Shown one piece after another: positions 8,364 to 17,633 of a stretch of 64,000 bases of DNA. A program made the translations under genes and the position numbers. The notes beneath the pieces were generated by a model, which was not told the DNA's origin, made no database searches, and was given only the letters and a program-made list of their open reading frames with translations. Origin of the DNA: Clostridiales bacterium (GTDB lineage Bacteria > Bacillota > Clostridia > Peptostreptococcales > Anaerovoracaceae). The stretch lies in NCBI GenBank assembly GCA_022766365.1, contig JALENW010000012.1, forward strand, positions 36,583 to 100,582, given 5' to 3'. How positions within the stretch are numbered: position 1 is the first letter of the stretch; each line of letters starts with the position of its first letter.

Positions 8364-8705
8364 TTAAACCTCCTGAGTGGTGGAAAATCACATAAATGTA
8401 ATCAGGTGATGTATGTAAGTGTATGAACCGGACACATTTATGCTATTATTTTTCTGTGATTGTCAACCTAGTATACCATGGCAAGTAGACATAAGTAAAG
8501 GTTTTAAGTTATTGGATTTTGTGGTATTATTTAAAGATGTAAGCATGATGTTTTTCTGAAGGCAAGGGAAAGAGTAGAAAGACCCATGCAGTTGCTGTTT
8601 TCAACAAGGTTTACCAAGGCTGAGAACGGTTTGTCACCGTTTTGATATCGGTGTTATCTTAAACATTAGATAAGATGTTTGATTTGATAGATTGGGGTGG
8701 TAGAT
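8364..8705. other. 342-bp divergent intergenic region
   Basis: Besides the birA promoter and 9-bp inverted repeat, the stretch holds a short hairpin (AACGG/CCGTT, about 8626-8642) followed by TTTG, and AAACAT...ATGTTT at 8661-8680 close to the next gene. No open frame with a ribosome binding site and no known RNA family was recognised. Confidence 0.4.
8437..8466 (-). promoter_or_regulatory. Candidate birA promoter
   Basis: On the minus strand TTGACA (8466-8461) and CATAAA (8442-8437) are 18 bases apart, about 75 bases upstream of the birA start. A 9-bp inverted repeat (CATAAATGT at 8391-8399 and ACATTTATG at 8434-8442) covers the -10 and the start of the transcript and could be an operator or a leader hairpin. 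Confidence 0.5.
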
Positions 8706-9134
8706 ATGAAGAATGTGACACTGAAAATTTCGGGAGGAGAATTCGGAATGCCTGAAGACTCCGATGGTAATGTGGAAATAATAACAGAAGGGAAACTTTA
8801 CAGAAGGAACGGAAAGACTTATCTTCTTTACGATGAATCCCCGCTTTCAGGGCTTGAAGGGTGCATGACAACCCTGATTTTGGATGACAATAGAGTAAAG
8901 ATGAAAAGAACCGGAGATAACAGAAGTACGGATGAGATTGTCTTTGAAAGAGGTAAGCGCTACTTTAGTGAGTATGAGACTCCTATGGGAATGATACCTC
9001 TTGAAGTTCTCACAAATCATGTAAATAACAGATTGGATGAAAATGGCTACGGAGACGTGGATATTGATTATCATATCAGCCTTGATGGACTCATGGACGG
9101 TAGAAACACAATAAGAATAAGCGTTACGGACTAG
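8706..9134 (+). CDS. DUF1934 family protein (YwiB-like)
   Basis: A 142-residue cytosolic protein of the DUF1934/YwiB family, predicted calycin-like beta barrel; biochemical role unknown. Family features are the N-terminal alternating strands, the segment YLLYDESPLSGLEGCMTTL, and the closing GDVDIDYHISLDG followed by NTIRISV. I chose ATG at 8706, five bases after GGGGTGG, over the in-frame GTG at 8697 inside that ribosome binding site. It stands alone between birA and the DUF1846 gene. Confidence 0.85.
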   Translation: MKNVTLKISGGEFGMPEDSDGNVEIITEGKLYRRNGKTYLLYDESPLSGLEGCMTTLILDDNRVKMKRTGDNRSTDEIVFERGKRYFSEYETPMGMIPLEVLTNHVNNRLDENGYGDVDIDYHISLDGLMDGRNTIRISVTD

Positions 9135-9232
9135 ACAGTAAAGGCTCCTCTTTATCTAAAGGTTAAGGGGTGACTTTGTATGGATATATATAATCAAAAG
9201 TAAATGAGCAAAGGTAAAGGAGAAACAAATAT

Positions 9233-10744
9233 ATGCGATTAGGCTTTGACCCCCATAAGTATCTTGAAATGCAGTCGAATCATATCTTAGAAAGAATAAA
9301 ATCAGGAGACAGCGAAAGGCTGTATCTGGAGTTCGGCGGAAAACTGGTTCACGATAAACATGCTATGAGAGTGTTGCCCGGATTTGATGAGAATGCCAAG
9401 ATTAAACTTCTGGCAAACCTCAAAGATCAGGCAGAAGTGATCATCTGTATCTATGCCGGAGATATAATGACTAATAAGACAAGACAAGACTTCGGTATAA
9501 CTTATGACCTTGAAGTTTTGAGACTGATCGATACATTCAGGAAGTACGATTTATCTATAAACAGTGTAGTGGTAACAAGATACGAAGATGCTCCGTCTGT
9601 GAATATGTTTATTGCAAAACTGGAGCGCAGGGGAATCAAAACTTATAAGCATACCTTTACCAAAGGATATCCCACAGATGTTGAAATCATAGTGAGTGAG
9701 GAAGGCTACGGGGCAAACCCGTATATTCAGGTTGAAAAGCCTCTCGTTGTAGTTACAGGACCGGGAGGTGGAAGCGGAAAGCTTGCAACCTGCCTGTCTC
9801 AACTGTATCATGAGGAGATAAGAGGGAAAAAGGTCAGATATGCTAAATTTGAGACATTCCCTGTATGGAACCTGCCTTTAAAGCATCCGGTCAATATCGC
9901 ATATGAGGCAGCGACTGCTGACCTTAAGGATGTAAATATGATCGACCCTTTCCATCTGGAAGCCTATGGGGAAATGACCGTAAATTACAATAGGGATGTT
10001 GAAGTCTTCCCGGTAGTGAAGAGAATAATAGAAGAGATAACGCAAAAGCCTTCTGAATACAAGTCTCCCACAGATATGGGGGTAAATATGGCAGGCTATG
10101 CCATAACCGATGATGAAATTTGCAAGGAGGCTGCTTGCCAGGAAATCATCAGGAGATATCTGATCGCTAAATGCGACTACAAGAAGGGGAAGATAAGTGA
10201 AAGCTCTCTTGAGAGATCGCAGCTGCTCATGCATGAAGTGGGAATGACTGTAGAAGACAGAGTTGTGGTCAAACCGGCAAGGGAATACATGGAATATAAG
10301 AGACAGTCTGATGATAGGTATGAGAATGTTGTAGTTATGGCTTTACAGCTGCCAAACGGGGAGATTGTCACCGGCAGGAGCTCAAGGAGGATGGTAGCAG
10401 CAGCTGCTGCGGTTTTGAACGCTATCAAGAAGATGTGTGACATGCACGATGATGCTCTTCTGATAACACCTCAGGTTTTGTCAACAATTCAGAAGTTGAA
10501 AACCGAAACGTTGAGATATGATCGTACCTCTTTAAATTTAGAAGAAGTTCTTATGGCTCTCACAATTTCCGGAACACAGAATCCGGAAGCTAGAAAAGCT
10601 GCGGAAAAGCTGGGGGAACTTAACGGTCTTAGAGCTCATTGTACTGCCATTTTAAGTGACAACGATGAGCAGACGCTAAAGGCTCTGGGGATTGATGCGA
10701 CCTGTGATCCTGAGTACATGACTACTAACTTGTATAATAACTGA
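9233..10744 (+). CDS. DUF1846 family protein
   Basis: A 503-residue conserved protein of the DUF1846 family, common in Firmicutes and of unknown function. Recognisable blocks are the N-terminal [19 protein letters not shown], the nucleotide-binding-like loop [19 protein letters not shown] near residue 170, and [16 protein letters not shown]. The glycine-rich loop suggests a nucleotide or phosphate ligand; that is inference. The ATG is preceded by AAAGGAG. The gene appears monocistronic. Confidence 0.9.
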   Translation: MRLGFDPHKYLEMQSNHILERIKSGDSERLYLEFGGKLVHDKHAMRVLPGFDENAKIKLLANLKDQAEVIICIYAGDIMTNKTRQDFGITYDLEVLRLIDTFRKYDLSINSVVVTRYEDAPSVNMFIAKLERRGIKTYKHTFTKGYPTDVEIIVSEEGYGANPYIQVEKPLVVVTGPGGGSGKLATCLSQLYHEEIRGKKVRYAKFETFPVWNLPLKHPVNIAYEAATADLKDVNMIDPFHLEAYGEMTVNYNRDVEVFPVVKRIIEEITQKPSEYKSPTDMGVNMAGYAITDDEICKEAACQEIIRRYLIAKCDYKKGKISESSLERSQLLMHEVGMTVEDRVVVKPAREYMEYKRQSDDRYENVVVMALQLPNGEIVTGRSSRRMVAAAAAVLNAIKKMCDMHDDALLITPQVLSTIQKLKTETLRYDRTSLNLEEVLMALTISGTQNPEARKAAEKLGELNGLRAHCTAILSDNDEQTLKALGIDATCDPEYMTTNLYNN

Positions 10745-10861
10745 TATACTGAACTGTATCATAAGTATGGAGTCAGAAAGTATACAAATATAAACGGAAC
10801 GTAAGACAAATTGAAAATCCCCATTGCCACAGGCTTTGGGGATATAAGTTATATTAAGAAA

Positions 10862-12502
10862 ATGAGCAAAAATAAGACCGTATTTCAGCTTGAAAGATTT
10901 AAGAAGATGAGACATAAGATGGCTCTTCAAGGAGTTTTTGTAGGCCTTTTGACAGGTATAGTCGTAGGTCTTTTTCGCCTTGCCATAGAAAAAGTTGAGG
11001 TATGGCGAGGCAGCTTTCTTCTTCCAATGATTTCCCAGGGCAGGATATTTCTGCTGATTGGGATTATAGCTGTGGTCGCTTTTTTTGTTTACCTTATGGC
11101 AAAATGGCAGCCTTTGGCGTCGGGAAGTGGAATTCCTCAGGTGAAAGCTGAGCTTCGGGGACAAATCAAGCAGCCTGTATATAGGCTGTTAGTATCAAAA
11201 TTCGTAGGAGCGGTACTTGCAATCGGTGCAGGTTTGTCCATCGGCAGAGAGGGTCCGTCAATACAGCTCGGTGCTCTTGTAGGAAAGGGTTTTTCAAGAC
11301 TGACAAGGCAATTACCCGTGGAGGAAAAAATGTTACTGACATGCGGAGCGGGTGCAGGTCTGGCAGGCGCTTTTTGCGCACCTTTTTCAGGTGCGGTTTT
11401 TGCTCTTGAGGAGCTTCACAAGAATTTTTCGGTTGAAATTCTCGTTTCCACAATGGCGGCATGTATTAGTGCAAACTTTGTCTCAGCCTATATATTCGGT
11501 CTGGATCCTGTTTTTGATTTAGTCATTCCACACAGGTTACCGTTGAGGCTTTACTGGCTTCTTCTGATTATGGGCATTATTCTGGGACTTCTTGGGAATC
11601 TGTACAACAGCATGATGATGAAGGCTCTTAACACATATGATAGACTTCCGAAACCGGTTGCCATAGGCATTGCTTTTTTTATGATACTTCCGGTTATGAT
11701 GTTTATGCCACAGGCTCTTGGAGGCGGTCATAGCATCGTGGGGGAAATTGCTCATAGCAGTTTTGTACTTCAGTGGGGAATCATGGATAACCAAATCGGC
11801 TTCGGTATAATAGTAAGTCTGATAATATTCTTCTTAGTAAAATTGGTGTTTTCTGCAATAAGTTTCGGATCAGGGGTTCCCGGGGGAATATTTCTGCCAC
11901 TTTTGGTTTTGGGAGCCATTGTGGGAGGAATCTTCGGAGAAATATTCAACACATTAAATGGAAGCAATGAACTTTATATTGCCAATTTTGTAATATATGG
12001 AATGGTGGGAATGTTCGCTGCTATCGTTGGCGCACCTGCAACGGGTATAATTCTTATCACAGAAATGACCGGGGATTTGCAAAATTTCTTCCCGCTTGTT
12101 ATAGTCGGTCTTGTATCTTATATGATAGCTGACCTGACAGGCACAGCCCCAATTTACGATTTGCTTTTGGACAGGCTAATGGCAAAGAAGGAAAACGGTG
12201 GGGAAGAAACAAGTGAAGAAGAGATGGAATATAGGAGGAGGCTGAGGAAGAGAGCCAGCAAGAAAGTGATTCTGGAATCAGATGTTTATCTGGGGAGTGC
12301 AATGGATGGTGAGAAGATATCGAATCTGGAACTTCCGCCCGGATCCCTTGTAATTTCCCTTGTTCGTCATGGCAAGGAGATAATTCCCAGTGGGGAAACT
12401 CTTGTAAAGGGAGGAGATTATCTGGTTGTATTGTGTGCTGAAGATTATCAGGATACCGTTGTTGAACACCTTGACAAACTCTGCAAAACAGTGATTTTGT
12501 AA
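10862..12502 (+). CDS. ClC family chloride/proton antiporter with C-terminal TrkA-C domain
   Basis: Membrane transporter for chloride or a related anion. All three selectivity segments are present: SGSGIPQ, GREGPSIQLG (its glutamate is the gating residue of H+-coupled antiporters), and GSGVPGGIFLPLLVLGA. About ten to twelve helices are followed from about residue 470 by a soluble TrkA-C/RCK domain (SNLELPPGSLVISLVR), probably regulatory. An in-frame TTG at 10811 would add 17 residues; neither start has a strong ribosome binding site, so the start is uncertain. ATG at 10862 gives 546 residues, a usual length. Confidence 0.9.
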   Translation: MSKNKTVFQLERFKKMRHKMALQGVFVGLLTGIVVGLFRLAIEKVEVWRGSFLLPMISQGRIFLLIGIIAVVAFFVYLMAKWQPLASGSGIPQVKAELRGQIKQPVYRLLVSKFVGAVLAIGAGLSIGREGPSIQLGALVGKGFSRLTRQLPVEEKMLLTCGAGAGLAGAFCAPFSGAVFALEELHKNFSVEILVSTMAACISANFVSAYIFGLDPVFDLVIPHRLPLRLYWLLLIMGIILGLLGNLYNSMMMKALNTYDRLPKPVAIGIAFFMILPVMMFMPQALGGGHSIVGEIAHSSFVLQWGIMDNQIGFGIIVSLIIFFLVKLVFSAISFGSGVPGGIFLPLLVLGAIVGGIFGEIFNTLNGSNELYIANFVIYGMVGMFAAIVGAPATGIILITEMTGDLQNFFPLVIVGLVSYMIADLTGTAPIYDLLLDRLMAKKENGGEETSEEEMEYRRRLRKRASKKVILESDVYLGSAMDGEKISNLELPPGSLVISLVRHGKEIIPSGETLVKGGDYLVVLCAEDYQDTVVEHLDKLCKTVIL

Positions 12503-12569
12503 GCTGTGCCGGCGATATGTTTAGAATGTTTTCGTGGTTTTTATCCCGTGACAGAGGTCATTTAGCAAT

Positions 12570-12598
12570 TTGACAAAATAAGAAATGTTGGATATAAT
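12570..12598 (+). promoter_or_regulatory. Consensus sigma-A promoter of the SRP RNA
   Basis: TTGACA (12570-12575) and TATAAT (12593-12598) match the consensus exactly and are 17 bases apart. It is the strongest promoter sequence I saw in the window. The predicted start is near 12605, about 50 bases before the closing stem of the SRP RNA, implying 5' processing. Confidence 0.9.
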
Positions 12599-12656
12599 TA
12601 TGAATCGTCCACTCTGATAATATAAAGATATCAAGAATGGTATGAATTAATCGATT

Positions 12657-12811
12657 ATTGCCCTTAGTTAGCTCCACCTGTATGGTTTGGGTCCTGCGCA
12701 ATAAGACACCACGAACCTTGTCAGGTCCGGAAGGAAGCAGCAATAAGTGGAGGCTCTTATGTGCCGCAGCAAAGCCTTCTCCGTTCGGCTGTGGAGCTAA
12801 CTGAGGGCGAT
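12657..12811 (+). ncRNA. ffs: Signal recognition particle RNA (4.5S type)
   Basis: RNA scaffold of the SRP, which binds Ffh and targets ribosomes making membrane proteins. The universally conserved apical part is present: GTCAGGTCCGGAAGGAAGCA (12720-12739), followed by GCAATAAG. The ends pair: 12657-12680 (ATTGCCCTTAGTTAGCTCCAC) with 12791-12811 (GTGGAGCTAACTGAGGGCGAT). About 155 nt lies between, longer than the E. coli 4.5S RNA and shorter than the Alu-containing Bacillus RNA. It lies directly ahead of dnaX as in many Firmicutes. The precise ends are inferred from the pairing. Confidence 0.93.
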
Positions 12812-12859
12812 TTCATTATCAGGAGAAATAACGAAGTTTGAAATTCTAAAGGGAGAAGA

Positions 12860-14524
12860 ATGTATCAAGCACTCTACAGACAGGAAAGGCCGGAGACTTT
12901 CAGAGAGGTCGTCGGGCAGGAACACATAGTAAAGGTGTTGGAACATCAGCTAAAAACGGATACAGTTGGGCATGCATATTTATTTTGCGGTACCAGAGGA
13001 ACCGGAAAGACGACAATAGCAAGACTTCTGGCAAAGGGACTCAACTGCCTTGAGGAGGACGTTTCAAGCAGACCTTGTGGGCACTGTGATAATTGTGAAT
13101 CCATAAGTAACGGGACTTTCGTGGACGTGATAGAACTGGATGCCGCGTCGAACAGAGGTATTGACAGCGTTAGAGAGCTCAGAGACAGCGTGAAGTATCC
13201 ACCGGCTGTAGGGCGAAAGAAGGTTTATATAATAGACGAGGTGCATATGATGACAGCACCGGCTTTCAATGCTCTTTTGAAGACGCTGGAGGAGCCTCCG
13301 GAAAATGTTGTATTTCTTCTTGCTACCACAGATCCTCAGCAACTGCCTCAGACTATTTTATCGAGGTGCCAAAGGCTTGATTTTAAAAGGCTTGGGCGTG
13401 ATAAACTTGTGGATCATTATAAGAGAATTTGCCAAAAACATGGTGTTACCCTTGAAGATGATGCAGCCGATATTTTGGCAGCGAATGCGGATGGCTCGGT
13501 AAGGGATGGACTAAGCTTGTTGGAGCAATGCCTTGCCTCAGGAGAAAAGGTTATTACTGAGGAGGTTGTGCTTACATATGGAGGTGCAATTTCTCAAAGA
13601 TTTTTGATTGAACTGACAGATAGCGTAATAAACGGAAATGTTGCAGATGGTCTCTCTCTGATAAATTGTCAATTAGAGGATGGCAAAGAATCCGGGCAGA
13701 TATTGAAGGATTGGATGAGTCATTTCAGGAATCTTATGGTAACAAGGCTGGTCAATAATCCGGCGGATATCATACAGAAGTCTTCAGAAAGTTTGGAACA
13801 ATTGGTTGAGCAGAGTGCAAAGATAGATTTACAGAATATTACTGATGGCTTGATGATCTTAGCTAAAGCTGAGGGGGATAGTAAGAATTCGTCAAGGCCA
13901 AGAATTTTCCTGGATATTGCCCTGATGAGCCTTATGGAACTTTTTGGCGGCCGTGGAGTCGGTAAGAACATCGGAGCTGAGAGAACGACAAAAGAAGCTA
14001 CGGGGTTGAAGGAAGAGAAAGTGTGTACTCAGGAAAAATCCATTCAGGCATCATATAGACCTGTTTCGCAGACAGTTGATGAAGAGCCTCCATATGTAAA
14101 CAAAGAACCTTCCGGAAGGTCAGCGGAGGTCTCCACATTAAAGGAAGATATGGAATCCGGCAATGAAGGTGTTGATCCCCATAAGGCACCGGAATCAGCG
14201 GAGGAGTATGCAGATATATGGTCGGCAATCTGTGATATGGTTATCAAAGAAAGACCATCGATAGGAACATTAAAGGGAAGAGCAGAGATTACAGATATAA
14301 GTGAAAGCACCTTTGTAATAGAAAGTGAGAATCAAATTACAGCAAAGAGGTTAACGGACGGATTGGCATTGATTTCTGAAGTTGCCACTATTGTCTTGGG
14401 AAGACCCATGAAAGGCAGGATTACCGTGAGGGGAAAACCGAACGGAACATCGGAGGAGGAACAGGATGACACCTTGGAAAGACTCAGAGAACTCCTTGGT
14501 GATATACCAATCAGCGTAGAATGA
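12860..14524 (+). CDS. dnaX: DNA polymerase III subunit gamma/tau
   Basis: Clamp-loader ATPase of the replisome. The AAA+ domain shows Walker A GTRGTGKTT (44-52), four zinc cysteines (C63, C73, C76, C79), the Walker B segment IIDEVHMM near 125, and the SRC sensor motif in LSRCQRLDF. Domain III follows to about residue 370; then a low-complexity charged linker and a C-terminal tau-like region. Length 554. The ATG follows AAAGGGAGAAGA. It is followed by ybaB and recR in the conserved order. No obvious programmed frameshift site for a short gamma form was identified. Confidence 0.96.
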   Translation: MYQALYRQERPETFREVVGQEHIVKVLEHQLKTDTVGHAYLFCGTRGTGKTTIARLLAKGLNCLEEDVSSRPCGHCDNCESISNGTFVDVIELDAASNRGIDSVRELRDSVKYPPAVGRKKVYIIDEVHMMTAPAFNALLKTLEEPPENVVFLLATTDPQQLPQTILSRCQRLDFKRLGRDKLVDHYKRICQKHGVTLEDDAADILAANADGSVRDGLSLLEQCLASGEKVITEEVVLTYGGAISQRFLIELTDSVINGNVADGLSLINCQLEDGKESGQILKDWMSHFRNLMVTRLVNNPADIIQKSSESLEQLVEQSAKIDLQNITDGLMILAKAEGDSKNSSRPRIFLDIALMSLMELFGGRGVGKNIGAERTTKEATGLKEEKVCTQEKSIQASYRPVSQTVDEEPPYVNKEPSGRSAEVSTLKEDMESGNEGVDPHKAPESAEEYADIWSAICDMVIKERPSIGTLKGRAEITDISESTFVIESENQITAKRLTDGLALISEVATIVLGRPMKGRITVRGKPNGTSEEEQDDTLERLRELLGDIPISVE

Positions 14525-14552
14525 CAAATAACAACTGTTAGGAGGAACTAAT

Positions 14553-14921
14553 ATGGGTAGAGGAATGAGAGCAGGTAAGAAAAGAGCTCCGGGAGGAAGG
14601 ACTGTCGGAGGAGCTGCAAATATGCAAAAGCAGATGGCACAGGTTCAGGCGATGCAGAGACAGATGGAGGAGATGCAGGCAGAACTTGAGGCAAAGGAAT
14701 ATCAAACCACTGCAGGTGGCGGAGCGGTATCTGTAAAGGTTAACGGAAAAAGAGAAATTTTGGAGATGACTCTCAGTCCGGAGATTGTTGATCCTGATGA
14801 TATTGAAATGCTTCAGGATTTAGTGGTTGCAGCTGTTAATGAGGCAATGCGTCAGGTTGATGAGGATTCTAATAGTGAAATGAGCAAACTGACAGGGGGA
14901 CTGGGGATCCCGGGGCTTTAA
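14553..14921 (+). CDS. ybaB: YbaB/EbfC family nucleoid-associated protein
   Basis: Small DNA-binding dimer linked with recombination by its place next to recR. Sequence features are a basic glycine-rich N-terminus (residues 1-25), a Met/Gln-rich helix ([19 protein letters not shown]), then [20 protein letters not shown] and [19 protein letters not shown], the family core. The 122-residue length includes an N-terminal extension beyond the usual 105. A strong TTAGGAGGA lies upstream. The recR start is one base after its stop. Confidence 0.95.
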   Translation: MGRGMRAGKKRAPGGRTVGGAANMQKQMAQVQAMQRQMEEMQAELEAKEYQTTAGGGAVSVKVNGKREILEMTLSPEIVDPDDIEMLQDLVVAAVNEAMRQVDEDSNSEMSKLTGGLGIPGL

Positions 14922-14922
14922 A

Positions 14923-15522
14923 ATGATTCGATATCCCAAACCGCTGGCAACACTTATCCGTGAGCTTGCCAAACTTCCCGGCATAGGTGAAAAGTCCGGA
15001 CAGAGACTTGCTTTTCATATACTGTCTTTGCCTGAGGGCGATACTGAGGCTCTAAGCAAAGCAATAAGAGAGGCAAAAAAATCCATGCATCAATGCTCAG
15101 TGTGTGGAAACTGGACGGATACAGACCCTTGCAGTATATGTCGCGATAAGAGACGGAGAAGAGATATAATCTGTGTGGTAGAAATGCCGCAGGACGTTGT
15201 CGCACTTGAAAAAATGAAGGAGTTTGATGGACTGTACCATGTTCTTCACGGACATATTTCTGCTATTGAGGGCATAGGTCCGGAAGATATAAACATCAAA
15301 AATTTAATAATCAGATTACGAGAAAATCCGGTGGAAGAAGTGATTTTAGCTACAAATCCTACAATTGACGGAGAAACGACCGCCATGTATATTGCCGGAC
15401 TATTGAAGCCGACCCAAATCAAGGTGTCCAGACTTGCCAACGGAATCCCAATTGGAGGAGGTCTGGAATTTACCGATAAGACTACACTGTACAAGGCCAT
15501 GGAAGGAAGGCGTGAATTATGA
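14923..15522 (+). CDS. recR: Recombination protein RecR
   Basis: RecFOR pathway protein that helps load RecA at gaps. A helix-hairpin-helix ([20 protein letters not shown], 15-34) is followed by the C4 zinc finger (C58, C61, C70, C73) and a Toprim domain beginning at ICVVEMPQD, with the Walker B-like end. Length 199 is normal. There is no clear ribosome binding site of its own; it is probably coupled to ybaB. It ends in an ATGA overlap with the next gene. Confidence 0.96.
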   Translation: MIRYPKPLATLIRELAKLPGIGEKSGQRLAFHILSLPEGDTEALSKAIREAKKSMHQCSVCGNWTDTDPCSICRDKRRRRDIICVVEMPQDVVALEKMKEFDGLYHVLHGHISAIEGIGPEDINIKNLIIRLRENPVEEVILATNPTIDGETTAMYIAGLLKPTQIKVSRLANGIPIGGGLEFTDKTTLYKAMEGRREL

Positions 15523-17633
15523 GATTTAAAGAGTTTGTTTTCCAATTGGTGGTGAAGCATAAGAAAGCCATCATTGTTCTGTTCTTCATACTAGCATTTC
15601 TTAGTTTCCCTGCCAGGGACCTGGTATCGGTTAATTACGATATCAGTGATTATCTCCCAAAGGAAACCAATTCAACTAAATCCATAGAAGCCCTGGAGAG
15701 AGAGTTCTCGGACGGAATCCCGAATGCAAGGGTTCTGGTACGGAACGTGACTCTTCCGGAGGCACTTGAATACAAGAAAAAAATATCAGATGTAGAGGGA
15801 GTGTCATCAGTAACGTGGCTTGATGATTTTGTTGACCCTGCGATGCCCCTTGAGAATATCGACAAGGGTGTTAAGGACACATACTACAAAGACGGAAATG
15901 CGCTTTTTAATGTAGCTATTCAGAAACAGGCAAGGATAGATGCGCTTGATGAGATAAGAGAAATTATCGGCAAGGACAATGCGATGTCAGGGAGTGCTGT
16001 TTCAACAGCTGTTGCTGCAGTGGAAAGTGTTGAGGAGGTAAAGCTCATTAAAATTTTCTCAGTGTTGTTCGTTCTGCTGGTTTTGCTGCTTACAACCAGA
16101 TCATGGGTAGAGCCGATAATAGTTCTTATAGGTCTTGGAGTGGCAATTATAATCAACGAGGGAAGTAATCTCATATTTGGGGAAATTTCCTTCGTGACAG
16201 ATGCGGCAACGGGAATCTTGCAGCTGGCAGTTTCTTTGGATTACTCAGTTTTCCTCATTCATAGGTTCGAGGAGTGTCACAAAGAGATTGACGACGAAAA
16301 AGCAGCAATGGTCATGGCTCTCAAAAAATCATTCCAATCTATTATGGGGAGTGGATTAACTACCGTCATAGGATTTCTGGCACTGGTTCTCATGAGTCTT
16401 CGACTTGGCCCTGATATGGGATTAGCCTTGGCAAAGGGAGTGGCAATCAGTTTAATTACGGTATTCACCTTCACACCGGCGCTTATAATGGTAATGTATA
16501 AGCTTATGGATAAAACCAGGCACAAATCATTCATTCCTGATCTTACAGGTTTTGGCAAAACAGTACACAAATATGCAATTCCAATGCTGATAGTTGCTTT
16601 GCTAATGATAGTTCCGGCATTTTTAGCCTCTCGAAGCAATGAGTACGATTTCGGCTCATCTAACATATATGGTGCAGGTACATTGCTTGGCAAGGAAACA
16701 AACGAGATAAATAAGACATTCGGGGAGAAAGATGTCTATGTGCTGATGGCTCCAAAGGGAAAAACGGCAGAGCAGAAGGAGTTTTCCGAGGAAGTAGGAG
16801 AAATGGATAGGGTAAGTTCCGTTGTTTCCTATGTGGACAAGGTGGGAGCAGAAATCCCGGGGAATTTTTTAGATAAGAATATTCTCGATAAATTTGAGTC
16901 AAAACACTATTCACGGATGATAATCTCCGTGGATGTACCATATGAGGGTGATGAGACATTTGATCTCATACAGGATATAAGGGATAAGGCAAATAAGCAT
17001 TTCGGTAAGGATTATTACCTTGCCGGAGAGGGAGTAAGCACCTATGATTTGATGCAGACGGCGACTTCGGATTTGGATAAAGTGAATATGGTGGCAATTA
17101 TAGCAATTTTTATTGTTCTTATGTTTACTCTACATTCATTAATTGTTCCTTGCATACTGGTGTTGTGTATAGAAACCGCAATATGGCTTAACCTGGCAGT
17201 GCCGTATTTTAACGATCATCCTATTTTTTATATAGCATATCTTATAATTTCCAGCATACAGTTGGGAGCCACAGTGGACTATGCGATTTTGATGACAGAT
17301 AAATACAGAGAAAACAGAAAGACCTTGAGCAAAAGAAGAGCAGCAGAAAAAACCGTATCGGACGTTACGGTTTCCATATGCACATCGGGAAGTGCTCTAA
17401 CCGTTGTAGGGCTGCTTTTGGGGAATATTTCCTCCAATCAGCTTCTGGCACAGCTTGGGTTTTTCATTGGCCGCGGAGCTTTATTTTCACTGGCAATGGT
17501 AATGTTTGTTCTGCCTGAGGTTCTCTACATTTTCGACAGATTTGCAGTTAAGGAGACCAGATTTGAATTCATAAAAAAGTATTTCAGAGGGAAGAGACGA
17601 GAAGAACAAGAGCTAAAAGGAGCTGAATCATGA
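15519..17633 (+). CDS. MMPL/RND family membrane transporter
   Basis: A 704-residue protein of the RND superfamily, MMPL branch: a first helix, a large extracellular loop (about 35-170), five helices, a second helix and loop, then five helices. The duplicated transport cores carry the Asp-Tyr motif: [10 protein letters not shown] near residue 245 and [14 protein letters not shown] near 588. Such proteins export lipids or other hydrophobic substrates using the proton gradient; the substrate here is unknown. The start overlaps the recR stop by four bases and the end overlaps the next secreted protein in the same way, so a two-protein system is likely. Confidence 0.9.
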   Translation: MRFKEFVFQLVVKHKKAIIVLFFILAFLSFPARDLVSVNYDISDYLPKETNSTKSIEALEREFSDGIPNARVLVRNVTLPEALEYKKKISDVEGVSSVTWLDDFVDPAMPLENIDKGVKDTYYKDGNALFNVAIQKQARIDALDEIREIIGKDNAMSGSAVSTAVAAVESVEEVKLIKIFSVLFVLLVLLLTTRSWVEPIIVLIGLGVAIIINEGSNLIFGEISFVTDAATGILQLAVSLDYSVFLIHRFEECHKEIDDEKAAMVMALKKSFQSIMGSGLTTVIGFLALVLMSLRLGPDMGLALAKGVAISLITVFTFTPALIMVMYKLMDKTRHKSFIPDLTGFGKTVHKYAIPMLIVALLMIVPAFLASRSNEYDFGSSNIYGAGTLLGKETNEINKTFGEKDVYVLMAPKGKTAEQKEFSEEVGEMDRVSSVVSYVDKVGAEIPGNFLDKNILDKFESKHYSRMIISVDVPYEGDETFDLIQDIRDKANKHFGKDYYLAGEGVSTYDLMQTATSDLDKVNMVAIIAIFIVLMFTLHSLIVPCILVLCIETAIWLNLAVPYFNDHPIFYIAYLIISSIQLGATVDYAILMTDKYRENRKTLSKRRAAEKTVSDVTVSICTSGSALTVVGLLLGNISSNQLLAQLGFFIGRGALFSLAMVMFVLPEVLYIFDRFAVKETRFEFIKKYFRGKRREEQELKGAES

